Source: Armigeres subalbatus
Lineage: Eukaryota > Arthropoda > Insecta > Diptera > Culicidae
Assembly: GCF_024139115.2 (NCBI RefSeq)
Contig: NC_085139.1
Location: 6,543,533-6,607,532 of the forward strand
DNA: 64,000 nucleotides
Direction of reading: 5' to 3'
Below, one piece after another: positions 34,001 to 43,772 of this stretch. The position numbers and the translations under genes were made by a program. The notes beneath the pieces are model-generated. The model did not search any database. It was not told the origin of the DNA and saw nothing but the letters and a program-made list of their open reading frames with translations. How positions within the stretch are numbered: the first letter of the stretch is position 1; the number at the start of each line of letters is the position of its first letter.

Positions 34001-34148
34001 TGTCATTGTCGGGGTTGATGATCAGTGAACTGATCTCGAGTGTGTCTGGTATTGTTGAGGGATCGTTGACTTGATGCGAGGACTCTGCTCCCTCGGTTAT
34101 TGGTTCCCCGCTATCGCGTTTCCCGAACGTTGACGGCACGTCGGACAA
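31011..34148 (-). CDS. pol: Gypsy pol polyprotein: protease, reverse transcriptase, RNase H, integrase
   Basis: A 1045-residue open frame without a stop. Its first codon is TTG, so it is probably expressed from gag by frameshifting. Visible domains: aspartic protease (LLDSGANCSIL, active DSG at 68-70); reverse transcriptase (about 190-400; YPIPQI, DLKDAFWQLPL, catalytic YLDD at about 367-370); RNase H (ACDASDVAIGAVLTQ from about 510); integrase with an HHCC finger (H-x3-H-like HLGFQKTWQKIQHHFYW, then CETC, about 705-746) and a D-D-E core (SIDFVGPF; LSDNGKQF; VNNAERVNR). All catalytic residues appear present. The frame opens just after a TAA near 34215 and overlaps the end of gag. Confidence 0.95.
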   Translation of the reverse strand: MSDVPSTFGKRDSGEPITEGAESSHQVNDPSTIPDTLEISSLIINPDNDNRPHAVVEVLGRQITGLLDSGANCSILGGDHTRLAQELGLQKTALEGGIRTADGTEHRIQSYTRLPVAYNNKNEVVTMLLLPTLPTCVIFGMNFWNTFGIKPICCTMTLQDEKEEKSKQEATKELRTEEHTRLQEAISKFPKAEPGKLGRTDRYTHRIDIGDAKPRKQRYYPMSKYVLDEVNKEIDRMLELDVIEEALFSPWNNPLVAVKKKTGQYRVCLDARHLNSVMVNEGYPIPQISAIMNNLSGCTYISAIDLKDAFWQLPLEASSRPVTAFTVPQRGHFQFKVVPFGLCTASQALARLMTHLFADLEPHVFHYLDDIIICSRAFDDHIKMLEKVAQRLKDAGLTISADKSKFCLEEMKYLGYVLNQSGWNVDQEKIECIVRFPVPQCRKEVQRFLGMSNWYRRFIANFSRIAVPLTELTKTKAKFRWTSEADEAFLKLKSALVSAPVLAMPDHCKPFAIACDASDVAIGAVLTQETDGEEHPIAYFSQKLSSSERKYSVTERECLAVIRAIEKFRAYVEGTKFTVHCDHSALSYLKSMKNPTALMSRWILRLNAFDFDIKYRKGVINTVPDALSRIVNALVFSVDASVDQWYQRLVQRVQQEGGKFPDFRVVNQELYKNCSCKNQEGAVEHKWKKVVPLNQRAEVIAKFHDSTSGAHLGFQKTWQKIQHHFYWPKMIEDVARYVRSCETCKASKAPNKAMMPNMGGLKPARVPWELVSIDFVGPFTRSRIGNTVMLVVVDWVTKYVIVHPMRSADSLKMVEFLEKQVFLRYSRPRIILSDNGKQFLSAAFKALISKHNIIHMKTAFYCPMVNNAERVNRVLITCICALLDEVHRGWDENLQAIVAAINGAKHEATGVSLHYANFGRELILHTDLYTQQELNTQDDPKVDQDVRLSAIHRIQEFIIQRIKNNHEKTKQSYNLRTRNITFKVGDLVWRRTFTQSSKVDYINRKLDSKFVPATVIKIIGSNLYMLEDVRNGKRGQYHAKDIKPD

Positions 34149-36138
34149 CTTCGTAGCGAGAATCCCTTCTGTCCACAGCGGTAGCAGAACAGCACAGCCT
34201 GTGGTTTAGCTGATCCATGAAACGGTGTCCCTCTTCGTCACAATTCCAGCACATTATCACCGCAGGTGGCCCACGAGCGATTGTTGCCTCAGGCGCCTGT
34301 CCTTGTTGGAGATTGGAACTACCGCCCGACGATTGTTGACGCTGCTGGTCGAAAACTTGCCTACCTACTGCTTCACGACGGTCGAATCGTAGTTTGAGAG
34401 CGTTCACTTGCTGTAGTATCGCCTCCATACGCTGGTCTATTCTTTCCTCTTCTGGACAGTCGCTTTCCACCGGTACTTCACCGCTTGTGTAGCTCTGCGC
34501 GTTGTCTGCTTCCAATGCATGGACTCTTCCAAAACGTTGCAATGGTTGCTGTGGTTTTGCTTGACGCTGTGATGGATTTGGAGTGGCTAAAGCTGGTTCT
34601 ATCAAAGCACCGTAAGGCAGCGAGATCCGCCGCTGGTATTGCTGCAGCTTCCGGAGTTCATCCAGTTCCTTGCATGCTTTCACCAGCAATCGCATGGAGT
34701 TCTGCGAAGCGGCGATGGGCGCGTACGTTGAATTCATGTTCTTCTTGATTATGAACAGCTTCTCCAGATCGCTCATCGGTGGATCAACGTATTGGAATAG
34801 AGTCGAGATGTCCTGGTAGAATTTGCTGAACGGCTCATCCTCGCCTTGTATGCGGTGGTAGGCCTCTGCCCTCAAGATATAAGCGTAGCTTGCTGGTAGG
34901 AACTCGTGTCTAATTAGGCGTTTGAAATCCTCCCAGGAACCGAATACACCTGTAACATACATGTTGCTGTACCAGTTGAGAGCATCGTCCAACAGCAAAT
35001 GTTTGACGCTTTTCAGCAGCAAATCATCTGCGATCTCTTCTGATGCGGCGAATGTTTCTACCCGTTGCAGGAATGTGTTCAGCGATGAGCCATCCTTTTC
35101 CCCCTTGTAGCGGAACGGCCAGTTGTGAATTGCTTTCAGCGTCCTCCTTTCCTCGAAGAGCGGCCTCGGAACATTATCTTGCCAACCTTGGTTTCGATAC
35201 GGATCGCAGTTTTGCCATCGCTGATTCAGGCTGCGCAGCTGATTGTACTCCTGGAAGTGTAAATCCTCCCTAACGTCTGGCTCGACTGCTTCTGTTCTCG
35301 ACTCATACGGAGGTGGAGCGAAGCTACTGAATGTTGGCTCACGCATGCTGGATTCTTTCTGTAGGCTATACCTGCTACTCTGGACTGTTGGACGTTGACT
35401 CGCATTCCTGTAACCTCTTCCTCGATTGACTCGTTGAACTTCTAGGGATTCTGCTCCGTGTTCACTGCCCTGGACATTTGGACTATTTCGCGTTGGAAGT
35501 GCTGCTAACGGATCGGTCATTGTTGGCGTCGATCTGGATTGTTGTCTAACTTCCTCGGTTTGGATGACGAAATCTTGATTTTCTTCATTTGACTGCTCCC
35601 TTGGATCTCCGTTCTCGTCGAATCCTCGAAAGTTTGCTCCGGGTGATGTGGAAGTCTGCATCGTTCCTTTGGGAACAGCACCAGTGTTTTTCGCACTATC
35701 ACTGTTCACTTTTGTTCTCACCTGTTTTTTCGTTCTTCCCAATGCGTCGTCTGTATCCTCCAACGAAAACTGCACCAATAGCGACAAAGTTGCATGTGTT
35801 TCACTGTGATTAGCCGGAGGATCTACGATGGCTAACCGATCGCGATAATGAATTAAACGCGATCGTATTACACGCACTGCTGGAAGATCACCGCGCTTGA
35901 AGGCTCCGTCGAGTTCCGAAACTATTTTGCTTACTTCCGATTGACATTGACTGATGTTGTCGACAGCTTCCATAACATGGGAAGAAGTGTCATAAATTGT
36001 GTTTTTAATTTCATCTTCCTGCATGAGAGCACGCAAACGGACGGCTCTCGCCCTGCGAGGAAGTGAACCAAGATTAGTTACGTGGCGCAACGCCAATTCG
36101 TAACCTATTTCCTCCTCTGTCAGGCTTGCTGGATCCAT
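34111..36138 (-). CDS. gag: Gypsy gag polyprotein, knuckle region frame-disrupted
   Basis: A 675-residue frame from ATG 36138, 143 bp after the primer site. An N-terminal helical part (EEEIGYELALRHVTNLGSLP) precedes a glutamine/serine-rich linker. The capsid-like domain (about 335-480) includes FRYKGEKDGSSLNTFLQRVE and NWYSNMYVTGVFGSWEDFK. The first knuckle half (CWNCDEEGH) is at about residues 625-633. Downstream of this, the cysteines of the expected second knuckle are encoded in a different frame at about 34165-34215. Either a 1-nt loss or a frameshift site therefore lies near 34220-34230. The protein forms virus-like particles and binds the element RNA in known families. Confidence 0.9.
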   Translation of the reverse strand: MDPASLTEEEIGYELALRHVTNLGSLPRRARAVRLRALMQEDEIKNTIYDTSSHVMEAVDNISQCQSEVSKIVSELDGAFKRGDLPAVRVIRSRLIHYRDRLAIVDPPANHSETHATLSLLVQFSLEDTDDALGRTKKQVRTKVNSDSAKNTGAVPKGTMQTSTSPGANFRGFDENGDPREQSNEENQDFVIQTEEVRQQSRSTPTMTDPLAALPTRNSPNVQGSEHGAESLEVQRVNRGRGYRNASQRPTVQSSRYSLQKESSMREPTFSSFAPPPYESRTEAVEPDVREDLHFQEYNQLRSLNQRWQNCDPYRNQGWQDNVPRPLFEERRTLKAIHNWPFRYKGEKDGSSLNTFLQRVETFAASEEIADDLLLKSVKHLLLDDALNWYSNMYVTGVFGSWEDFKRLIRHEFLPASYAYILRAEAYHRIQGEDEPFSKFYQDISTLFQYVDPPMSDLEKLFIIKKNMNSTYAPIAASQNSMRLLVKACKELDELRKLQQYQRRISLPYGALIEPALATPNPSQRQAKPQQPLQRFGRVHALEADNAQSYTSGEVPVESDCPEEERIDQRMEAILQQVNALKLRFDRREAVGRQVFDQQRQQSSGGSSNLQQGQAPEATIARGPPAVIMCWNCDEEGHRFMDQLNHRLCCSATAVDRRDSRYEVVRRAVNVRETR

Positions 36139-36281
36139 GATCCTTAAGGTCTAAAATTAGCCAACTAATAAAATAAGTGGTAGGTTCTTAACGTGTTACT
36201 AAACAGAAATTGTGCCACAAACTCAACACAAATTTCCAAAAACTCAAAAATCTACAAACCACAAACTAAATGGTTCGTTTT

Positions 36282-36292
36282 GTTGGGCGCCA
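36282..36292 (-). other. Primer binding site complementary to tRNA-Lys
   Basis: Minus-strand TGGCGCCCAAC begins one base inside the 5' LTR. The 11 bases complement the 3' end of insect-type tRNA-Lys (...GTTGGGCGCCA). This is the start of minus-strand DNA synthesis in LTR elements. Confidence 0.85.
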
Positions 36293-36293
36293 G

Positions 36294-37826
36294 TGTTGTG
36301 AAACGACCTCTGCTGGGATCAAAAGCATTGGTCGGCTCGGCTAACTAACATCGAACGCCACAAAATAAGCTCAACAACGAAACATATACATGATTCACAC
36401 ATTTATTGAGCTAGCATGCCCTTTCTTAGGAAAAATCATTGCCCTAACTCCTATTCTCAGCCCTAGCTAAACCATGGGTTTTACTCACGCTACAGAGGCA
36501 CACATCCGCGCCACCCTCATCATGCTGTGGTTATTCGTGCCCGGATTTCGCACCATCCTGGGCTGAACTATCCGAGCTTACCGACGTTCAATTTTACTGC
36601 TCTTGCCGATTGGCGAGTTCGTCACGCAATAGCTTGTCACCAGCCGCCTGGTCGCAACAATTATCCCGTCTCCGATTGAGTGATGCGGCTATCGTTGCCC
36701 CGAACACTGCTGAACCTTGCGAAGCCCAGTGTTGCAGTTGCTCGCTGCGGAATTCTCGGTTGTTGCACGAGTTCGCCTCCCGGGACTTGACCCTCCGTCC
36801 GGCAGATCCGTCCGACCCCTCCGTCCGGCAGCAATCAACCCGAAGAGAATATCTGCTCAATCGTGATCAGCAGTCCATAAAGAAAAAGCCCTGTGATTCG
36901 AAGAATTTCTTTAGATTCCTTATCTATTTTGCAACCAGATCACACTTACTTCTAGTGAAGGCTTTCTTCGTGATTTTCCGCACCAATCCGGTATCGTCTC
37001 GACCGAGTCAACTGATTCCGTTGGATTCGTTGACTCCCAGGATCGCACTGCTGTTTTGTGGAGAAGAATCGAATTAATTGAAGGCCACATTCGGATTATT
37101 CCTTCATTCTTACCGGAATGTTTGCTTTCAGTCGGCAATTCCCACGCTCCTCCGGCGTGTTTCCTTGCGAATTGTGCTTTTGCAAGTACTTTCCCGAAAT
37201 TCTCGAACTGCAATCTCCCGACACGAGACGAATATCTGTTTGTGTGTAGCGAAGAAAGTTAAACACTTTTCGTGAGATTTTCTTTTGTTTGTCTTACCGG
37301 GTTTTATTCCTCCAACGGGCCCGTTTTTGACTAATACGTGGCTCCACGAACAACCCGTCAGTGTCCCGACGCGGGGTTCTAAGATTTTGCGCTTTTGTCC
37401 GTCGCTACGATGCCACTACGAAGGCAATCTTTTGGTGAAGTTCCACTATCACTACGCGGCTTACAAATTTCCGACTGTATGGCGACCACGATTTTGCGGT
37501 GAGATTTTTCCGTCACTGCAGCAGCACCGGTGGCACCTTTTTTCACCCGCGAAGCAACACGAACAGTGGTGCAAGTGCGGACGGCGAACGGATGTGAGAA
37601 ACGCTGTAACTAATTCTCGTTTTACCCATATGGCGGCGAATCGGAATGACAGAAGTAATCGTTGCTTGCGGCTGCGATCTTTTAAATTGGCAGTTGACGC
37701 TTAGGGTGATCCCAGATTTGCGAACAGCTTGTTGCTTTTGTATTCGATGGTGCATGTAGCCTTACGAGTTGTTTAATTGGGATGTTTTACTTCCTTATGG
37801 CAGCATCAAATAAACTTAACGTAACA
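36294..37826 (-). repeat. 5' LTR of the gypsy element
   Basis: 1533 bp; promoter-bearing LTR for minus-strand transcription. It matches 27631-29166 almost base for base and ends next to AGCT at 37827-37830. The long U3-side open frames on its plus strand are shared with the other LTR and carry no domain. Confidence 0.96.
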
Positions 37827-37830
37827 AGCT

Positions 37831-38164
37831 TCCAACAGACCCACATAAATAAGCAAACGAACGATCCGATCGGCGCAAATTCGCTGAGGTCACATTTTAT
37901 GCGTACACCCACTTTTCAAAAAACGCGTGAAAATTAATACTATTATAGGTAAATATGTTTACACAAAATATATTCATATTCTATTTAAAAGGTCGAATTT
38001 TAAATTTTCACCTGCTGTTACTTTTATGCTATCCTGTTACTTTTATTCACTTTATTGATCATAAGTTTTGTTTTAACCTTTGTTAGGATTTGGTTCAATC
38101 AAAGTTAATTGCCTGTATTCCGGGGCTTAAACCACCCGACTTGGACATTAATTTACAATTTTCT
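37831..38164. other. Spacer between LTR element and SINE
   Basis: AT-rich, with no gene or repeat recognised. Confidence 0.4.
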
Positions 38165-38330
38165 GAAAACTCATATGTGAATATGATAATGATTTGAAAA
38201 ATGTATTGGGGGTCACCACTTTCCCTTCGATGGAAATCGAACTCACGACCCTCAGTACGCTAGACTGGTGCTTTAAACAACTAAGCTATGAAGGACCTCC
38301 GTCGGCCTTCGCAACCTAGCGGCTACTGAA
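38165..38330 (-). mobile_element. tRNA-derived SINE of the second family, with both pol III boxes
   Basis: Minus strand: TAGCTTAGTTG as A box, an anticodon-arm-like CAGT-CTAGCGT-ACTG (AGC in anticodon position, so Ala-like) and GAGTTCGATTTCC as B box. The same body as at 14650-14830 follows (GAAGGGAAAGTGGTGACCCC; ATATTCACATATGAGTTTTC). A short GC-rich leader (38298-38330) may be flanking. Confidence 0.75.
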
Positions 38331-38805
38331 TGAGCTCGAGATTCCCAAATTGGACGCATCGTCAAATCACTCGCAAACCATTTGTCAAGCCAACACTTCC
38401 ACATGTGTGGGAGTTAGGAGTAATGTTTTTTAATAGTAATTAAGTTCAACACTAATTGATTCCAAGTTGCAATTCCGATTTTGCTAGACCAGCTGCAGTT
38501 ATACAGAGAACTAATGAATTACTGGTATTGGGCCTTCATCTTGCAAATGGATCGAATGTGTTCACAACGACAATGACGTGCAAGCCAGATTGCAAATCAA
38601 TTGCAAAAATAATCAAAAAGGAAGGTGTAGGGTAAGACGGAATAATATGACACCATTTAGGTATTTCGACCTTAACAGTAAGGTCGTCTATAGTGTTTCG
38701 TACTTGCCCGAGTGGCCACATGTGTCCAAAACGGTTTGATTTGTTACCGATGTTAACAAGGACAACCAGCAACCCTGTTGGGTTTGCATTGATAGACATA
38801 TAATA
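38331..38805. other. Intergenic spacer
   Basis: No supported gene. The minus open frame 38536-38799 lacks recognisable features. Confidence 0.35.
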
Positions 38806-41792
38806 TATTTATTATTATTTATTTATCAGACTAAGGCAGAAGTGGCCTGTGCTGCACATAAAAGTCTTCTCCATTCAGCTCGGTCCGTGGCTGTACTTCG
38901 CCAGCCACGCAGCCTTCGGAGGGTCCGCAAATCGTCCTCCACCTGATCGATCCACCTTGCCCGCTGTGCACCTCGCCTTCTTGTTCCCGTCGGATCGTTG
39001 TCGAGAACCATTTTCACCGGATTACTGTCCGATAGTCTGGCTACGTGCCCGGCCCACCGCAGTCTTCCGATTATCGCGATGTGGACGATGGATGGTTCTC
39101 CCAACAGCTGATGCAACTCGTGGTTCATTCGCGTCCTCCACGTACCGTCTGCCATCTGACCCCACCATAGATGGTATGCAGCACTTTTCGAAAACTCCCA
39201 GTGCGCACTGGTCCTCCACGAGCATCGTCCAGGTCTCGTGTCCGTAGAGAACTACCGGTCTAATAAGCGTTTTGTAGATAGTCAGTTTGGTACGATAGAT
39301 AGCCGTGGTGGCCGTAGCCGATAGAAACTCGTGGTGGGTGGCTCACATTGACCTCTCTTGAGCCTCTTCCTATCATGTACTTTGTCTTCGACGTGTTGAT
39401 GACTAGTCCAATTCGTTTAGCTTCGCTTTCCGTCTGATGTAAGCTTCCTCCATCCTCTCAAAGTTACGTGCCATGATATCAATGTCGTCGGCGAAACCAA
39501 ATAACTGGACGGATTCCGTGAAAATCGTATCACTCGTGTCAATCCCTGTCCTTCGTATTACTCCCTCCAAAGCGATGTTGAATAGCAGACACGAAAGACC
39601 ATCACCTTGCCGTAACCCTCTGCGCGTTTCGAAGGGACTCACTCGAGAATGCCCTTGAAGCTCGAACTACGCACATCACCCGATCCATCGTCGCCTTGAT
39701 CAACCGTATCAGTTTATCCGGAAATCCGTTTTCGTGCATTAGCTGCCATAGCTGGTTCCGATCGATTGTATTATATGCGGCTTTGAAGTCGATAAATAGA
39801 TGATGTGTGGGCACGTTGGATTCGCGGCATTTCTACAGTACTTGGCGAATGGCGAACACCTGGTCTGTGGTAGAGCGTTCACCCATAAATCCCGCCTGGT
39901 ACTGCCCCACGAGCTCTCTTGCAATTGGTGTTAGTCGGCGGCATAAAATTTGGGAGAGTACCTTGTAGGCGGCGTTCAGCAATGTGATTGCGCGGTAGTT
40001 GCTACAATCCAGCTTATCGCCCTTTTTGTAGATAGAACATACGACACCTTCCATCCACTCCTGCGGCAGAACCTAGTCCTCCCAAACCTTGGTAATCACC
40101 CAGTGCAACGCTCTAGCCAGTGCCTCACCACCATGTTTAAACAGCTCTCCTGGTAGTTGGTCAACTCCAGGGGCTTTGTTGTTCTTCAGCCGGCCGATCT
40201 CCTCCTGGATTTCCTGGAGATTCGGAACCGGAAGTCGCATGTCCTGCAAACGTGCTCCTAGGTTCATTACCATACCGCCACCGTTGTCTGCCATATCGCC
40301 GTTCAGGTGCTATTCGTAGAGCTGCCGCCACCTTTGGATCACCTCACAATCGTTTGTAAGAAGGTTCCCGTTCATGTCCTTACACATATCGGGCTGTGGC
40401 ACGTGGCCCTTACGTGAACGGTTCAACTTCTCATAGAACTTTCGTGCTTTATTAGCGCGGTACAGTTCCTCCGTCTCTTCACGGTCTCGATCTTCCTGCT
40501 GACGCCTTTTCCTCCGGAATATCGAGTTTTGTCTGTTCCGCGCCCGTTTGTATCGTACCTCGTTCGCCCTCGTGCGATGTTGCAGCAATCTCGCCTCATG
40601 CTGCATTCATCTCCTCAACTAACTGCTCACATTCGCCATCATACCAGTCGTTTCTCTGATCCGGTGCCACCGTGCCTAGTGCAGCGGTTGCGGTACTTCC
40701 AATGGCGGATCGAATATTTCTCCAGCCATCTTCAAGAGACGCTGCGCCTAGCTGCTCTTCCGTGGGAAGTGCCATTTCCAGCTGCTGCGCGAAATCTTGG
40801 GCTAGTCTACCGTCTTGCAGCCACCCAATGTTTAGCCGCGGCGGACGACTCCGACGCGTGTTGTACACCGTCGAGAGTTTTGAGCCCAGACATACTGCAA
40901 CAAGGTAGTGGTCGGATTCAATATTTGCACTGCGGTAGGTGCGTACGTTCGTGATGTCGGAGAAGAATTTACCGTCGATTAGAACGTGGTCGATTTGGTT
41001 TTCCGTTACTTGATTAGGTGATTTCCATGTGGCCTTGTGGATATTCTTACGGGGGAAGAAAGTGCTTCGGACTACCATTCCGCGGGAGGCTGCAAAGTTT
41101 ATGCATCGTTGGCCGTTGTCGTTCGATACGGTATGCAGACTATCCGGTCCGATGACCGGTCTATACATTTCCTCCCTTCCTACCTGAGCGTTCATGTCAC
41201 CGATGATGATTTTGACGTACCGCAGTGGGCATCCATCGTATGTCTGCTCCAGCTGTGCATAGAACGCTTCTTTCTCATCGTCGGGTCTCCCTCCGTGTGG
41301 GCAGTGCACGTTGATGATGCTATAGTTGAAGAAACGGCCTTTAATCCTCAGCTTGCTCATCCTTGCGTTGATTGGCTGCCACCCAATCACGCGTTTGTGC
41401 ATCTTTCCCAGCACTATAAAGCCGGTTCCCAGCTCGTTGGTGGTGCCACAGCTTTGGTAGAAGGTAGCCGCTCGATGCCCGCTTTTCCACACTTTCTGTC
41501 CTGTCCAGCAGATTTCCTGCAGCGCTACGACGTCGAAGTTGCGGGGATGTAATTCATCGTAGATTATCCTGTCGCAACCTGCGAAGCCTAGCGACTTGCA
41601 GTTCCATGTTCCAAGCTTCCAATCGTGATCCTTTATTCGTCGCCTAGGTCGTTGCCGATTGTATCGAGTCGTATTATCTTCTATGTCGTTCGTAATGGTT
41701 GTTTTTAAAGATGGCTTATTGGGCCTGGGCAAACCTCCTGTCTCGTCGGAAGGCCGTCGTGTCAGGGATGTTTAGCGTCCCACCTAACACCA
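38806..41792 (-). pseudogene. RTE-clade non-LTR retrotransposon, copy A, near full-length but broken
   Basis: The minus strand encodes an apurinic-type endonuclease at 41732-40596 (WKLGTWNCKSLG, ALQEICWTG, GDMNAQVG, IDHVLIDGKFFSD, ESDHYLVAV). Reverse transcriptase follows in broken frames: NKAPGVDQLPGELFKHGGEA (40294-40073), YKKGDKLDCSNYRAITLLN (40054-39833), FIDFKAAYNTID, and LRQGDGLSCLLFN with FADDID (39642-39403). The RRRGAQRARW block comes near the 3' end. About 170 bp are missing at 39300-39320 relative to copy B. Several frameshifts separate the pieces. The low end is an AT-rich TTATTTATT tail. RTE clade (JAM1-like in mosquitoes) is inferred from the motifs. Confidence 0.9.
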
Positions 41793-42577
41793 GGACTTGG
41801 GCTTGTGCGCTTTGAGCGGCACACGGTCGCTTTGGCAACAAAAGTTGGACTGGTGGTGAATGCGTCAAAGACAAAGTACATGCTTGCGGGCGGAACCGAG
41901 CGCGACAGGGCCCGCCTGGGAAGCAGTGTTACGATAGACGGGGATACTTTCGAGGTGGTCGAGGAATTCGTCTACCTCGGATCCTTGCTAACGGCTGACA
42001 ACAACGTTAGTCGTGAAATTCGAAGGCGCATCATCTGTGGAAGTCGGGCCTACTACGGGCTCCAGAAGAAACTGCGGTCGAAAAAGATTCGCCACCGCAC
42101 CAAATGTGTCATGTACAAGACGCTTGTAAGACCGGTTGTCCTCTACGGACATGAAACATGGACAATGCTCGAGGAGGACTTGCAAGCACTCGAAGTATTC
42201 GAGAGACGGGTGCTTAGGACCATCTTTGGCGGTGTGCAAGAAGACGGTGTGTGGCGGCGAAGAATGAACCATGAGCTCGCCCAGCTCTACGGCGAACCCA
42301 GTATCCAGAAGGTAGCTAAAGCCGGAAGGGTACGATGGGCAGGGCATGTTGCAAGAATGCCGGACAGCAACCCTGCAAAGATGGTGTTCGCTTCCGATCC
42401 GGCAGGTACGAGACGACGTGGAGCGCAGCGAGCGAGATGGGCAGACCAGGTGCAGAACGACTTGGCGAGCGTGGGGCGTATCCGAGGATGGAGAGATGCG
42501 GCCTCGAACCGTGCATTGTGGCGTCAAATTGTTGATTCAGTGTTATCTGTTTAGATGTTAACTAAATAAATGAAATG
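41793..42577 (+). pseudogene. 3' fragment of a second RTE subfamily (copy D), opposite strand
   Basis: A 249-residue plus-strand frame (41805-42554) covers the C-terminal part of an RTE reverse transcriptase: NASKTKYMLAGG, FVYLGSLLTADNNVSREIRR, VVLYGHETWTMLEEDLQAL, RWAGHVARMPDSNPAKMVF. It is clearly related to, but distinct from, copies A-C. The 5' part (endonuclease, catalytic FADD) is missing by 5' truncation. The tail is AACTAAATAAATGAAATGAA. It abuts the 5' end of copy A head to head. Confidence 0.9.
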
Positions 42578-43708
42578 AATCCTAGGCAGGCGCCACAACT
42601 GGCAGATGGCCTGGGGAGGGATCGTCAAGCCCATGGACATAGTCCCTGCTGCCCTGGATATATATACCCACTAACGATATTTGTAAGACTTCGCACGCAG
42701 TATTTTCTTAGGCGTGGCCTAAACACATAAATCTTAAATTTATGTGACTATTCTGTCCTAACAGTGTAAAAAAAGAGCATAGTAAGCCGTGCCTAGCGGT
42801 TGACGTATTTTTTGGTGGTTTCAAAAATATTGAATCTCTATCTACCTATATTCAGATGAAAATCGGCTGATCCCTTTTTAAACTCCCGGAGTGAAATCAA
42901 AGGCCGTAGGTTATCGGTCATCAAGTCATCGCCATACTAAGCCGTTGTGTGAAAATGAACCAGTTAGCAATCCGATGGATATGAATTGGCAATCCACATC
43001 GACAAATCGAAAGCTCATCGGAAACCGAAGACCGGGTGAACGCAGTGAGATAGCGTTGAAAAGACTTGACTGGGCAGTTGGCATTCGGCGTGTTTTGGGT
43101 GATCAATTCAAGATCTTCCTTGATCTGTTGGATTCATTAAGTATAATTTTAATTCAATTGTTTGTGTTTTCTCCTGCTATTTAATTTCTTCACTTTTTCC
43201 TTCTATATTTTTCCTTATTACTCCATTATTACATTTCCTCATTCATTATTTCCACATATTAAAACTATCAATAATGCATTCAAAATGTATCACTAATGCA
43301 AAATTTTGTTTTTCAAATTTTGATTTCAACGTCTCTTGAGAGAGTAGCAAGAGCTCCTAGATTTTCACACAATCGAATTTCATGTCACAAATTTTCCTCC
43401 CAAATTCTTGATAACTTTGACGTGATCGGCTCAATTACATATATTGATTTATCAGTATTTATACCATGAGTATTATTATAAATTAATACGGTGATAAACG
43501 AATGACAAATGTGCTATGGATTATCGCAGGGAAAACGATATTTATTTTACGATTTAACCATTGAAGTTTACTAAGCGAATAAAGAGTAGAATTGTATCGC
43601 GTCGTATCCACTCGCGTTTCCTTTTTGTATTTCGATCATTGTTGCTGATGCAGTGTTGGCATAACACCACAGAATAATGCATCCAATGTATCAAAAACTT
43701 AATATTCT
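42578..43708. other. Intergenic, AT-rich
   Basis: GC-richer LINE-3'-flank-like sequence up to about 42770 (TATTCTGTCCTAACAGTGT recurs near 48232), then AT-rich DNA with no supported gene. Confidence 0.4.
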
Positions 43709-43772
43709 TCTTCTTCGTTGGCATTACATCCCCCACTGGGACATTGCCGCCTCGCAGCTAAGTAGGGCCCCA
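43709..43772 (-). mobile_element. 3'-end fragment of the Feilai-type SINE
   Basis: TTGGCATTACATCCCCCACT and GCCGCCTCGCAGCT match the 3' half of the SINE at 16094-16385 in the same orientation. The head is absent (5' truncation). Confidence 0.8.

Larger units (their letters stand above)
27631..37826 (-). mobile_element. Nearly intact Ty3/gypsy LTR retrotransposon
   Basis: A 10.2 kb element transcribed on the minus strand: 5' LTR 36294-37826, primer site 36282-36292, gag 36138-34111, pol 34148-31011, a 1.8 kb 3' region without a recognisable env, and 3' LTR 27631-29166. The LTRs start TGTTGTG and end GTAACA (plus strand), giving TG...CA ends. AGCT flanks both sides (27627-27630 and 37827-37830) as a 4-bp target duplication. 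By eye the two LTRs show only about nine differences in about 1.53 kb, so the insertion is recent. pol order protease-RT-RNase H-integrase places it in Ty3/gypsy. Confidence 0.96.

Noticed and set aside
41037..41552. 171-residue plus-strand ORF
   Set aside because: Exact shadow of the RTE endonuclease frame on the other strand; the same shadow appears at 47157-47579.
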